Translations under genes and position numbers: made by a program
Source of the DNA: Catenovulum sp. 2E275
GTDB lineage: Bacteria; Pseudomonadota; Gammaproteobacteria; Enterobacterales; Alteromonadaceae
Direction of reading: 5' to 3'
NCBI RefSeq assembly: GCF_025515275.1
Contig: NZ_JAOPFU010000002.1
Location: 186,001-250,000, forward strand
Length of the DNA: 64,000 nt
Notes under the pieces: model-generated
Told to the model about the DNA's origin: nothing
Seen by the model: the letters and a program-made list of their open reading frames with translations, nothing else
Database searches by the model: none
Part shown: positions 26,482 to 35,312 of the stretch, piece after piece
Layout of the letters: each line of letters begins with the position of its first letter
Numbering within the stretch: position 1 is the stretch's first letter

Positions 26482-27987
26482 TTAAGATTGCTGAGGATGA
26501 GATTCATGTTCCAGTTTTTCAGCTAATTTAGGATCAGATAACTCTTCTTTATCATTCACAAAGACCACAGACAGCGCCCCCAGCACCATAGCTCCACCAG
26601 CCAACATCATGATATAAATGGCATGATTATCAAAAACATGAAGTAAAATTTGGCCAGCTACCGCACCACTAACAATTTGAGGTGCTGCAATAGTAAAGTT
26701 AAAAATTCCCATATATACACCGGTTTTATTAGCTGGTAATGAACCGGCTAAAATCGCATAAGGCATCGCCAAAATCGCAGCCCAAGCAATACCAATCCCT
26801 ATCATAGGAATTAATAAACCTAACGCACCAACAGGCACATCAACTTCTGTAATTAATAAGTTAACATGAGTAATTTGAGAATCATTAAATAAAATAAAAC
26901 TTAAATATCCCAAACCACCTGCTAATAAAGATAAAGAATAGGTTAGTTTACGGCCAAACTTATCTGCAATTCTTGACAATACAATTGAAAATAAAGCGGC
27001 TGATAATGAATAAGCAGCAAATAAAATACCAACCCAATCACCGGCTGCCCCTTTTGCTTTAGCGATCTCAGCAGGTATGGCATCTAAACTGGCTAAATAA
27101 GCAGAATCAAACCATTTGGCATCTAATCCCCAAGCATTTTGAGCAATAGCCGGCATGGTGTACACCCACAAAATATATAAAGCAAACCAAGAGAAAAACT
27201 GAACAAGTGCCAGTTGTTTCATGGTTGAAGGCATAGAAACAAATAACTTAAAGAAACCAGATAATTTTTCAGCTAAAGATTTTTTTTCAGCTTTAGCACG
27301 AGCTTCTGCTTCGTGATCTAACCCTTTATAAGCACTATATTCTTCTGGTGGATATTCTTTAGTACGAATAACTGTCCATAACACTGAACCTAATAAGGCA
27401 GTAGCGCCAAGGTAAAATGCCCACATCACAGACGGCGCAACTTCACCCGCTTTTGATGTATTCTCAAGGCCGATAACATTGGTTAAAACAAAAGGCAGAA
27501 TTGAACCAACAACAGCACCAATATTAATGACTAAAGATTGAACCGAATAACCCTGATTACGCTGCTCTGCTGGTACCATATCAGAGACTAAAGCTCGAAA
27601 CGGTTGCATAGTTAAATTAAATGCACCGTCCATTAATGCCAGCATTAACCCCCCAAATAACATTGGCGCAATAAAAGTGACAAAAAGCGGCGCGTTTGGC
27701 ATTAAACACATACCAATAGCAGCAGCTATTGCGCCAGCTAAAATATATGGATTGCGGCGCCCAAAACGGGTCCAAGTGCGATCAGATGCTGACCCAACTA
27801 TCGGCTGAATAATCAACCCCATCACAGGCGCAACCAGCCAAAATAAAGAAAGTGAATGTAAATCTGCCCCTAAATCAGACAATACTCGGCTTACATTTGC
27901 ATTTTGCAGCGCAAAACCTATTTGCACCCCTAAAAAGCCAAAGCTAACATTCCAAACCTGCCAAAATGATAGTTTAGGTTGTTTCAT
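26482..27987 (-). CDS. MFS transporter, SLC45-like sugar (maltose/sucrose type) permease
   Basis: 501 residues, about 12 membrane helices, with the MFS loop motifs GSASDRTWTRFGRRNPYILAG and RIADKFGRKLTYS. The N-terminus (FLGVQIGFALQNANVSRVLSDLGA) is typical of SLC45/GPH-type permeases for maltose, sucrose or related alpha-glucosides. It has a LacI-type palindromic operator upstream but no LacI gene or glycoside hydrolase nearby, so it is probably regulated from elsewhere. Substrate not determined. Confidence 0.85.
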   Translation of the reverse strand: MKQPKLSFWQVWNVSFGFLGVQIGFALQNANVSRVLSDLGADLHSLSLFWLVAPVMGLIIQPIVGSASDRTWTRFGRRNPYILAGAIAAAIGMCLMPNAPLFVTFIAPMLFGGLMLALMDGAFNLTMQPFRALVSDMVPAEQRNQGYSVQSLVINIGAVVGSILPFVLTNVIGLENTSKAGEVAPSVMWAFYLGATALLGSVLWTVIRTKEYPPEEYSAYKGLDHEAEARAKAEKKSLAEKLSGFFKLFVSMPSTMKQLALVQFFSWFALYILWVYTMPAIAQNAWGLDAKWFDSAYLASLDAIPAEIAKAKGAAGDWVGILFAAYSLSAALFSIVLSRIADKFGRKLTYSLSLLAGGLGYLSFILFNDSQITHVNLLITEVDVPVGALGLLIPMIGIGIAWAAILAMPYAILAGSLPANKTGVYMGIFNFTIAAPQIVSGAVAGQILLHVFDNHAIYIMMLAGGAMVLGALSVVFVNDKEELSDPKLAEKLEHESHPQQS

Positions 27988-28112
27988 TAAAAATTCTCAC
28001 TATTTTTGTCGTCTGAATAGCTGATTAAAAAATGTAACCAACAATACATATTCATAACTTTATAATAACGTTTTTTCGTTACAAAGCTATGTTATGAAGT
28101 CGTTAGAACTGA

Positions 28113-28126
28113 TGCATACGTATGCA
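28113..28126. promoter_or_regulatory. perfect 14-bp palindrome, LacI-family operator-like
   Basis: TGCATACGTATGCA is an exact palindrome with the central CG typical of LacI-family operators. It lies 126 bp upstream of the sugar permease start. The regulator is not in the window. Confidence 0.55.
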
Positions 28127-28249
28127 GATGAAAATATTTAATCATTAAATATAAAAATGACTTCAGAAAAAGAAATATTTACATATCTACTTGTAAATAT
28201 TATTGAGTTTAGACTAAGGCAAGGTGATACTTAGGGTAAGTAAATAATT

Positions 28250-28275
28250 AAAGAGGCTATGAACATAGCCTCTTT
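28250..28275 (-). terminator. terminator of csbD-like gene
   Basis: AAAGAGGCTATG (28250-28261) pairs with CATAGCCTCTTT (28264-28275), two-base loop; 12-bp perfect stem 15 bp after the csbD stop. Confidence 0.7.
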
Positions 28276-28289
28276 AATACAAATAAAAA

Positions 28290-28490
28290 CTAATTCAGCG
28301 AACGTGAAAAGGCTTTCATTTCCTCTTCAGCTTCTTCTTTGCTAATGCCGTACAGCTCTTGAATTCGCCCGGCTAACTCTTTTTGGTTGCCTTTGATAAC
28401 ATCTAAATCATCGTCGGTTAACTTGCCCCACTTTTGCTGAGCTTTACCTTTATACTGCTCCCACTTACCTTCGATTTGTTGCCAATTCAT
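28290..28490 (-). CDS. CsbD-family stress protein
   Basis: 66 residues: MNWQQIEGKWEQYKGKAQQKWGKLTDDDLDVIKGNQKELAGRIQ... is the complete CsbD domain (small, charged, helical). CsbD-family proteins are general-stress induced (SigB-dependent in Bacillus; YjbJ in E. coli), with unknown molecular function. The start at 28490 was chosen because GGAGGA is 4-6 bases upstream and the upstream TTG would lie inside it. Monocistronic. Confidence 0.9.
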   Translation of the reverse strand: MNWQQIEGKWEQYKGKAQQKWGKLTDDDLDVIKGNQKELAGRIQELYGISKEEAEEEMKAFSRSLN

Positions 28491-28597
28491 AATTTCCTCC
28501 AAATGAAAATATTCGTTGAAAAACGGCTTTTTAATTTAAAGCCATTTTTTAACCAGCAAACAACATACCAAAATGCAATAGTGAAGAATCAAAGGGG

Positions 28598-28611
28598 TTG
28601 ATTTAGATCAC
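28598..28611. promoter_or_regulatory. FNR/ANR-type box
   Basis: TTGATTTAGATCAC matches TTGAT-N4-ATCAA at 9 of 10 conserved bases. It lies in the divergent gap between csbD (start 108 bp away) and phosphoketolase (start about 227 bp away), so either could be oxygen-regulated. Binding is unproven. Confidence 0.4.
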
Positions 28612-28837
28612 GGCAGGATTATTGCAGCTTGCTAACATTTACTTGCAACATGAGAGTGATTAAAAATCATTCATTACAAACTGATTCAGTTTTAGCTTAA
28701 GCAAGATTACCTGTAAAAATCGGGCTTTAAGATATCACACAGTTTATGTGCCAATACGGCTGATTTACCTATTATCACCGTATTGTTCTTCAAACCAGAG
28801 GGTAAATAAGTTGTACTCAATAAATAAGGATGTCTGT

Positions 28838-31255
28838 ATGCAAAGTGCAAAACCTATTGAAACAATTTTAAATGATTCTGAACTTGATTTAATTCACCGT
28901 TATTGGAATGCCTGTAACTATCTAGCTGCCGGTATGATCTACTTGCAAAACAATCCTCTACTCCACCAACCATTACAAAAAGAAGATATTAAAAACCGCT
29001 TATTAGGCCACTGGGGAGCATCACCCGCATTAAGTTTTAGCTATGTACATTTAAACCGGATGATCAATAAATATGACTTAAATTGTATATTTATTGCAGG
29101 CCCTGGGCATGGCGCACCAGGGGTATTGGCACCGATTTATTTAGAAGGCACCTATGCCGAAATTTATCCGGATAAAGCCGAAAGCCTTGACGGTTTGCAA
29201 AAATTTTTGAAAGAGTTTTCTTTTCCGGGTTACATCGGCAGCCACTGCACACCAGAAACACCGGGGTCGATTCATGAAGGCGGCGAATTAGGCTATAGCT
29301 TATCTCATGCCTATGGCGCAGCGTTTGACAACCCAGATTTAATTGTTGCCTGTGTAGTAGGTGATGGTGAAGCGGAAACGGGACCACTGGCAACAGCATG
29401 GCATTCAAATAAGTTTTTAAACCCTGTTAAAGATGGTGCTGTCCTGCCTATTTTAAATTTAAATGGCTATAAAATAGCTAACCCAACTATTTTATCACGT
29501 ATAGATGAGCAAAGTTTACTCCAGCTTTTTTCCGGTTATGGATACGACCCGATTATTGTTGAAGGCTCAGATCCAAATAATATGCATCAACAAATGGCGT
29601 CTGCGATGGAGCACTCAGTTAATCAAATCAAAACCATCCAACAAGCGGCAAAAAATACAACTCAGCTCAAATATACTAAGTGGCCAATGATTATTTTACG
29701 CACGCCAAAAGGCTGGACAGGTCCAAAAGAAGTTGATGGCCATAAAGTTGAAGATACATGGCGTGCGCATCAAGTGCCTTTAGCTCAGGTTAAAGAAAAT
29801 CCGGATCATTTAGCTTTATTAGAGCAATGGTTGAAAAGCTATCAACCGGAAAACCTGTTTGATCAAAATGGGCAGTTTTCGCCAGAGTTAAAAGCATTAT
29901 CGCCACAAAACTCACGTAGAATGAGCGCAAACCCAATAGCCAATGGCGGATTAATTCGCCGCCCGTTAACCCTGCCTGCTTGTGCTGAATTTGCAGTTAA
30001 AGTTAAACAACCCGGCGCAACCGAAATCTCAAATACTTCGGTTTTAGGGCAATATTTAAATCAGGTATTTATTGATAATCCTGATAATTTTCGCTTATTT
30101 GGCCCAGACGAAACAGCCTCAAACAAGTTAGATGCTGTTTATCAGACCACCCAAAAAACTTGGCTGGCACAAACCAAACCAGAAGATGAAGATGGTGCTT
30201 ATTTAGCTGCCGATGGTCGGGTGATGGAAATATTAAGTGAACATACTCTTGAGGGCTGGCTGGAAGGTTACCTGTTAACTGGTCGTCATGGTTTATTACA
30301 TACTTACGAAGCATTTGCTCATGTTATTGACTCCATGATCAATCAACATGCTAAATGGCTGGATATTTGTAAACACAAAGTAAAATGGCGAGCGCCTATC
30401 TCATCACTCAATATTTTATTATCTTCGGTTGTCTGGCGACAGGATCACAATGGTTTTTCTCATCAAGATCCGGGCTTTATTGATTTAGTCACCAATAAAA
30501 GTGCGGATGTTAGCCGGATTTATTTTCCACCGGATGCCAATTGTTTGTTATCGGTTGCAAATCATTGTTTAAACAGCGTCAACTATATCAACCTGATTGT
30601 GGCTGATAAACAAAAGCATTTGCAATATTTAACGATGGAGCAAGCAAATGAACATTGCCGCAAAGGGCTGAATATTTGGAATTGGGCCAGCCATCCGCAA
30701 GCAACTAATAGCGAAACACAGGATGTTGATATTGTACTGGCCTGCTGTGGCGATATTCCAACAATGGAAGCATTAGCAGCCGCAGCGATCTTAAAGCAAG
30801 AATTACCCAAACTAAAACTCAGATTTATTAATATCGTTGATTTATATCGGCTACAAACCGAAGATGAGCATCCACACGGTTTAAACAAAACGGCTTTTGC
30901 TAAATTATTTACCGCAGACAAACCGGTTATTTTTAACTTTCATGGTTACCCTTGGTTAATCCATAAGCTGGCTTACAAACAATGTTCAAGTGAGCGATTG
31001 CATGTTCACGGATATATTGAAAAAGGCAATATCAATACCCCTTTAGAACTGGCGATTTTAAACAAAATCGACCGGTTTAATCTGGTAATTGACATTATTA
31101 ACCGACTGGAAGCGCAAACAGAGCAAACCATTCAGTTAAAACAAGCGATGCAACAAGCAATTGATGCGCATTTAACTCATGCGCATACTTACGGTATGGA
31201 TTGTGAAACAATGATTAATTGGAAGTGGCCTGAGGTTAATATCAGAGTCCAATAA
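28838..31255 (+). CDS. xfp: phosphoketolase (xylulose-5-P/fructose-6-P)
   Basis: TPP enzyme that splits xylulose-5-P or fructose-6-P with phosphate into acetyl-P plus glyceraldehyde-3-P or erythrose-4-P. 805 residues, standard length. Motifs are IAGPGHGAPG, GSHCTPETPGSIHEGGELGYS and the TPP segment VVGDGEAETGP followed by NLNGYKIANPT. The start (MQSAKPIE) follows AAGGA; an upstream in-frame codon 30 residues earlier lacks family support. No acetate kinase or pentose genes adjoin, so it is a stand-alone acetyl-P shunt. Confidence 0.93.
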   Translation: MQSAKPIETILNDSELDLIHRYWNACNYLAAGMIYLQNNPLLHQPLQKEDIKNRLLGHWGASPALSFSYVHLNRMINKYDLNCIFIAGPGHGAPGVLAPIYLEGTYAEIYPDKAESLDGLQKFLKEFSFPGYIGSHCTPETPGSIHEGGELGYSLSHAYGAAFDNPDLIVACVVGDGEAETGPLATAWHSNKFLNPVKDGAVLPILNLNGYKIANPTILSRIDEQSLLQLFSGYGYDPIIVEGSDPNNMHQQMASAMEHSVNQIKTIQQAAKNTTQLKYTKWPMIILRTPKGWTGPKEVDGHKVEDTWRAHQVPLAQVKENPDHLALLEQWLKSYQPENLFDQNGQFSPELKALSPQNSRRMSANPIANGGLIRRPLTLPACAEFAVKVKQPGATEISNTSVLGQYLNQVFIDNPDNFRLFGPDETASNKLDAVYQTTQKTWLAQTKPEDEDGAYLAADGRVMEILSEHTLEGWLEGYLLTGRHGLLHTYEAFAHVIDSMINQHAKWLDICKHKVKWRAPISSLNILLSSVVWRQDHNGFSHQDPGFIDLVTNKSADVSRIYFPPDANCLLSVANHCLNSVNYINLIVADKQKHLQYLTMEQANEHCRKGLNIWNWASHPQATNSETQDVDIVLACCGDIPTMEALAAAAILKQELPKLKLRFINIVDLYRLQTEDEHPHGLNKTAFAKLFTADKPVIFNFHGYPWLIHKLAYKQCSSERLHVHGYIEKGNINTPLELAILNKIDRFNLVIDIINRLEAQTEQTIQLKQAMQQAIDAHLTHAHTYGMDCETMINWKWPEVNIRVQ

Positions 31256-31268
31256 ATTAAGCTAAAGT

Positions 31269-31293
31269 AAGGCGAATAGAGCCTATTCGCCTT
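31269..31293. terminator. hairpin between phosphoketolase and gdx (convergent)
   Basis: AAGGCGAATAG (31269-31279) pairs with CTATTCGCCTT (31283-31293), three-base loop. The 11-bp stem sits between convergent genes and could serve both. Confidence 0.65.
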
Positions 31294-31324
31294 ATGTTAA
31301 ATATCTCACTAATGTATACAAGAT

Positions 31325-31639
31325 TTAATGACTTAACTTAAGCCCCACAACTCCAATCAAAATCAAAACCAAGCTCAAGACTTTAGAAAAGTGCAAAGGC
31401 TCAGAAAATAAAAGAATACCAGCAATAACAGTACCTAAAGTACCTATCCCAACCCATATTCCATAAGCAGTTGTAAAAGGTAAAGAACGCATTGCAATGG
31501 ATAGCAAGGATAAACTGAAGATTAGAGATACAATAGTAATGATACTCGGAGTAAATTTACTGAAACCATCACTATATTTAAGACCCAGCGCCCAAATAAT
31601 TTCAAAAACACCAGCAATAACTAAAATAAACCAACTCAT
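31325..31639 (-). CDS. gdx: SMR-family guanidinium exporter Gdx (SugE)
   Basis: 104 residues, four membrane helices. MSWFILVIAGVFEIIWALGLKYSDGF holds the central Glu-14 (in FEIIW) of the SMR family, and the sequence resembles SugE/Gdx rather than the polyaromatic-exporting Qac subgroup. Gdx exchanges guanidinium for protons. The start is MSW (31639) after AGTGAGG; four upstream codons belong to the leader. A guanidine-II riboswitch lies immediately upstream, which confirms the substrate class. Confidence 0.92.
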   Translation of the reverse strand: MSWFILVIAGVFEIIWALGLKYSDGFSKFTPSIITIVSLIFSLSLLSIAMRSLPFTTAYGIWVGIGTLGTVIAGILLFSEPLHFSKVLSLVLILIGVVGLKLSH

Positions 31640-31667
31640 AAACAACCTCACTAAAAGTTAAATTTAA

Positions 31668-31720
31668 TGGGCCGTCCCAAGTTGAATGTACACTATGAAT
31701 TTAAAGCGGAGGTCGTCCTC
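31668..31720 (-). ncRNA. guanidine-II (mini-ykkC) riboswitch
   Basis: On the minus strand two short hairpins carry the diagnostic ACGR tetraloops: GAGG-ACGA-CCTC (31720-31709) and TGGG-ACGG-CCCA (31679-31668), separated by 29 bases. The second ends 28 bases before the ATG of gdx, close to its SD. This is the guanidine-II architecture, which turns on guanidinium exporters at the level of translation when guanidine binds. Confidence 0.85.
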
Positions 31721-31793
31721 GTTCTAATCATTTTTTAAGCTAGAACTAAAGTAAGCATATCAAACACAAACTTTAGTTCAACTGTTTATGGCT

Positions 31794-32552
31794 TTAAAAT
31801 TTAATTGAATAACGTCCCTGACTATCTGCTTTACCTAAATAGCTTAGTGCATTTCTCAGATCTTGACTGGCATTGCTACCTGCTGAAATAAAACCATTAA
31901 CAGAATAACTGCTAAAGCTAGTTAGTTTAGCGTCTATATCTAAACGTAATAACTCTGGATTACCGAGAATTTTGGCAAGTGCAGCACCATTTTCATCACA
32001 GCTTAAATTTGCTTTGATATCGCCATACGAAAAGTTCGTTTTCATCTCAATTAAGTTAACCGCAGCCAGTTTCCAGTTAATTTGTCCGTCTAACGCCTGA
32101 CAAACCGGTTCGCCTAATTGCATTGTACTAATATTTGCATCAACCAGACCTGCTGCTTGCACTTTAAATGGCAAGTTAATTTGCTGGGCGATTAAATCAG
32201 CCGGTAGTTTAATTTGCAAATCAGCAACAGAAGCGCCGTTTAAGCCATATCTGAGCTGACTAGAACCTTGCGGCTCTAAGTTTTTTCTCGGGCTACCAAA
32301 CTCAATATCAACCGCAAATCTGGCGGCTAATAATTGGGCAAAATTAACATCCCAAGTGACATCTTTCACCAAAGTTTTATCAACTTTAACTGTGTCAATT
32401 TTACCCGACCAAATTGTGCCAGAAACATTACCTAACTGAATATTTTTATCTAACTGAATGCGGGAAACCACAAGATAAGCGGGCAAAGTCGCAATTAAAA
32501 ACACTAAATAAAATAATAACGCCCAAGTAATACGGTTAATCCACTGCTTCAT
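31794..32552 (-). CDS. gspN: type II secretion protein N (GspN)
   Basis: 252 residues, last gene of the gsp operon. A single N-terminal membrane helix (ITWALLFYLVFLIATLPAYLVV) anchors a periplasmic domain with the GspN-type LGNVSGTIWSGKID and GDIKANLSCDENG segments. GspN is a non-core inner-membrane component of some T2SS. Its ATG is next to the gspM stop (ATAATG overlap). Its role is not essential in many species. Confidence 0.9.
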   Translation of the reverse strand: MKQWINRITWALLFYLVFLIATLPAYLVVSRIQLDKNIQLGNVSGTIWSGKIDTVKVDKTLVKDVTWDVNFAQLLAARFAVDIEFGSPRKNLEPQGSSQLRYGLNGASVADLQIKLPADLIAQQINLPFKVQAAGLVDANISTMQLGEPVCQALDGQINWKLAAVNLIEMKTNFSYGDIKANLSCDENGAALAKILGNPELLRLDIDAKLTSFSSYSVNGFISAGSNASQDLRNALSYLGKADSQGRYSIKF

Positions 32553-33016
32553 TATTTACTCACTTGCAGGCGTCTTACTCTTACTGCACCTGTTTTTTCT
32601 GCTTCACTGATATCTACAGCTTCAATTGTCAGACCTTGATTTTGAGTCAAATCAGCTAGCCATCGAATAAAAGCATTAAACTCAATTTCGTCAATCTGCA
32701 CCTGCAACGTATCGCCCTGCGGCTGCATTCTGGCTAACGAGATATTCGCTCTGCGCGCGGCGTTGTTTACAATTTGGCTGAGAGAGCCGGTCGCAACTTG
32801 TTTTTGGCTGCCTTTAAGCTGCTTATATTCGGTTAGCTTTTCATTTACCCATGCCAATGTTGTTTGTTTATTTTGCACAGACATTTCCGCTTTTTCTAAG
32901 CGGCTATTCACCGGCCCCCAAATAAGCTGAAAAAATAAACCGATAGCAAAGACAATACCGGCACCAACCACTAATTGCTTTTCGCGCTCGGATAAAGCTT
33001 CAAACCACTGCTTCAT
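32552..33016 (-). CDS. gspM: type II secretion protein M (GspM)
   Basis: 154 residues: a short cytoplasmic tail (MKQWFEALSEREKQLVVG), one membrane helix (AGIVFAIGLFFQLIWG) and a periplasmic ferredoxin-like domain. It partners GspL in the inner-membrane platform. GAGGTGA precedes its ATG, and it overlaps the gspL stop by 4 bp. Confidence 0.92.
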   Translation of the reverse strand: MKQWFEALSEREKQLVVGAGIVFAIGLFFQLIWGPVNSRLEKAEMSVQNKQTTLAWVNEKLTEYKQLKGSQKQVATGSLSQIVNNAARRANISLARMQPQGDTLQVQIDEIEFNAFIRWLADLTQNQGLTIEAVDISEAEKTGAVRVRRLQVSK

Positions 33017-34239
33017 GATTCACCTCGAATACTAATCGCGCCAATAACCTCATTTCCTTGATTATTCAACGAGCCTTGATCCACTTTCAATGCATTTTGC
33101 TCTGCGGTTAGTTTAAATTTCTCAAAACTTTGGAAATTTTTTGCGCTGGCATTAATCCGAATCTCACCACGTTTAAAGTCAAAACGTAAACTCTCTGGTT
33201 TTAGATCCGGTACTGCTTCAAATGCTCCGCTTGACGCTTCCACTAAAGCTAAAAATGATTGTTGGCCTGAACCGCCACCAATTCCGCCTAGCTTGCGCTT
33301 TAATTCTTTTTGAATAATAGCGACCGATAAATTTTTCCCACTAGGAAAAACGCTGGCATAACTTTTCTGGATTTGAGTATCTAGCTGCTGCGCCTGAGTT
33401 TCATACTGATGAATTTGCACACCTTTATGAATTAAATTAGCAGTTAAAGCGACACCGGCAACAATCGCCGCATTGCGCCAAACTTTAAAATATTTGCTCG
33501 AATCTTTTTTGTATTGATAAATGCCCTGACGCAAATTAAAAGCACTTGCAGCACTTTGTTTTGCTAATAATTCCAGTGCTAACACATAGTCAGCTTCGCT
33601 TAATACTTGTTCGTCAAAACGGCTTTTAATTTCATTCGGTAATGGTGAATATTGGCAAATTGCCGGATTTTCTTGAGTATAGCTTATTTGCTCAAGCCAA
33701 AACCCTAAATGCTCTGCATTGGTATTTAAACCACCAAATGAAGAGAATCGAACCAGCCATTCATTACCTAATTGCAAAACATTAACTTTGTTATCATCCG
33801 GCAGCGCCAGTGTATCCGGCAGCATTTTCTGACATTTAATGCCAGCCTGAGCTAACCAGTCGAGCCAGTTTTGCATTTTTTGTTTATGAACAACCGCCAC
33901 TTCAAGCTTGTGAATATCATCATCTACAAACTTTTTCCCTTGTGCAAAAAACAGCTCATCAACATCGGTTGCCAGTTCTTCTTCAAGCATATATGGTAAT
34001 GCCTGCGAAAATTGTCTGGTTAATTTAGCTGGTGTTTCTACCTGTTTAAATAAAATGTCGCAGCTTGGCACAAAAACAGTTGCGTTACGGCTACTAGCCC
34101 GCTCACTCAATGTAGACATTTGATCAACATTGTTTAATTCGCCCGAAGCGATCACTTCAGCTTCGCTTGTTGACCAGACCAGCCAATGAACACTTTGTTC
34201 AGCTTGGCTTGGTAAACGAATAAATAATTGTTCAGACAC
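33013..34239 (-). CDS. gspL: type II secretion protein L (GspL)
   Basis: 408 residues. The N-terminal cytoplasmic actin-like domain (residues about 1-240) recruits the GspE ATPase; a membrane helix follows near 250-270 (WRNAAIVAGVALTANLIH); the periplasmic domain ends with FKLTAEQNALKVDQGSLNNQG. The gene overlaps gspM by 4 bp and follows gspK by 2 bp. Length and layout are ordinary for GspL. Confidence 0.92.
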   Translation of the reverse strand: MSEQLFIRLPSQAEQSVHWLVWSTSEAEVIASGELNNVDQMSTLSERASSRNATVFVPSCDILFKQVETPAKLTRQFSQALPYMLEEELATDVDELFFAQGKKFVDDDIHKLEVAVVHKQKMQNWLDWLAQAGIKCQKMLPDTLALPDDNKVNVLQLGNEWLVRFSSFGGLNTNAEHLGFWLEQISYTQENPAICQYSPLPNEIKSRFDEQVLSEADYVLALELLAKQSAASAFNLRQGIYQYKKDSSKYFKVWRNAAIVAGVALTANLIHKGVQIHQYETQAQQLDTQIQKSYASVFPSGKNLSVAIIQKELKRKLGGIGGGSGQQSFLALVEASSGAFEAVPDLKPESLRFDFKRGEIRINASAKNFQSFEKFKLTAEQNALKVDQGSLNNQGNEVIGAISIRGES

Positions 34240-34241
34240 AA

Positions 34242-35312
34242 TTAAACTCCAATTTCTCGGGCTATTACTACAAATTTACCCTGTTTATCCAGAGCAATAA
34301 GAGAATTTAAATTAATCCAGCTTTGGTTGTATTCGGTTTTACTCTTGAGCCGGAAAAACTCACTTTTTAAACTAAACTGCTCTTTAAATGATTTACTTAA
34401 CCGGCCTACCGCTTTAATTTCTGATAGCTCCCAAAAGTCGTTAATATCATCAAATCCATCTTCCGGTCTCGATTCTATCACGCTGCTGGCAGCAGCCACG
34501 GTTAATTTATTATCAAACATAGCGGCCAATACTTCGGCTTGCTCTGGTTTGATTGTATTAATATTCAATACCATTTTGTCATTATTTGGAATAACACACA
34601 CAAAAGGTAAAATTTTATCTAACGCAGCCTGACCATTGGTTGGGTTATCTAACCCTTGTATGAGTTTAAGCTCAGATACATCAACAAAATATCCGTTTGC
34701 CGCTAAATAAGGCATTTCTTTCGCTTCATACATATAATCTTCTGCGCCATAGCTGCGGGCAATACTATCCTGATCAAGCCAGTCTGCCACACCATCCCTA
34801 ATCTGCTCGGCTTCGTAATCGTCAATTCCGGCCAGTATCAATAAACTTTTAAATTGCTCCTGAGGTGTCGGCTTTAACGATTTTTTACCGTTTTCATTCT
34901 CGGGCTGAGTATCTTCCCCTGCACTTTCTGCATCAGAGTCAGATTCATCGTCATCTGTATTATTATCTTGCGCTTCAACAACAGCATTAATGTTAAAACA
35001 GGCTTGCAGATCATAAATGTTGCCAGATATTTGTCCGCCTTCAACCGGAAAAACCATATCTTCAACCGCCCAAGGCTGAGTTAAATTTAAAACCCCGTCA
35101 TTATCTTGGCTGGACTCGTTTAATACCAATTTAGCCAGTTCCTCAGCACTAATCGCATACCAATAAGCTTGCTGGTTAGAATTTAAATTATCTACCCGCT
35201 TAATTTGCATTTGCATACGCACAGCCATTTCAGCCGCAATAATCGTTACCAGCGCGACAATCAGCAGCACAGTAATTAACGCGATGCCTTTTTGTTTATT
35301 TACTGAGTCCAT
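34242..35312 (-). CDS. gspK: minor pseudopilin GspK
   Basis: 356 residues. The prepilin signal is QKGIALITVLLIVALVTII (G-I-A variant at the cleavage site, as usual for GspK, which lacks Glu-5). It caps the pseudopilus tip with GspI and GspJ. A very acidic stretch rich in Asp, Glu, Ser and Asn at about residues 118-145 is inserted between the two helical subdomains; it could be a species-specific calcium or surface loop. Overlaps gspJ by 13 bp. Confidence 0.93.
   Translation of the reverse strand: MDSVNKQKGIALITVLLIVALVTIIAAEMAVRMQMQIKRVDNLNSNQQAYWYAISAEELAKLVLNESSQDNDGVLNLTQPWAVEDMVFPVEGGQISGNIYDLQACFNINAVVEAQDNNTDDDESDSDAESAGEDTQPENENGKKSLKPTPQEQFKSLLILAGIDDYEAEQIRDGVADWLDQDSIARSYGAEDYMYEAKEMPYLAANGYFVDVSELKLIQGLDNPTNGQAALDKILPFVCVIPNNDKMVLNINTIKPEQAEVLAAMFDNKLTVAAASSVIESRPEDGFDDINDFWELSEIKAVGRLSKSFKEQFSLKSEFFRLKSKTEYNQSWINLNSLIALDKQGKFVVIAREIGV

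Noticed and set aside
31325-31639. Calling the SMR gene a quaternary ammonium (Qac) resistance pump
   Set aside because: Sequence and the guanidine-II riboswitch indicate a guanidinium exporter.
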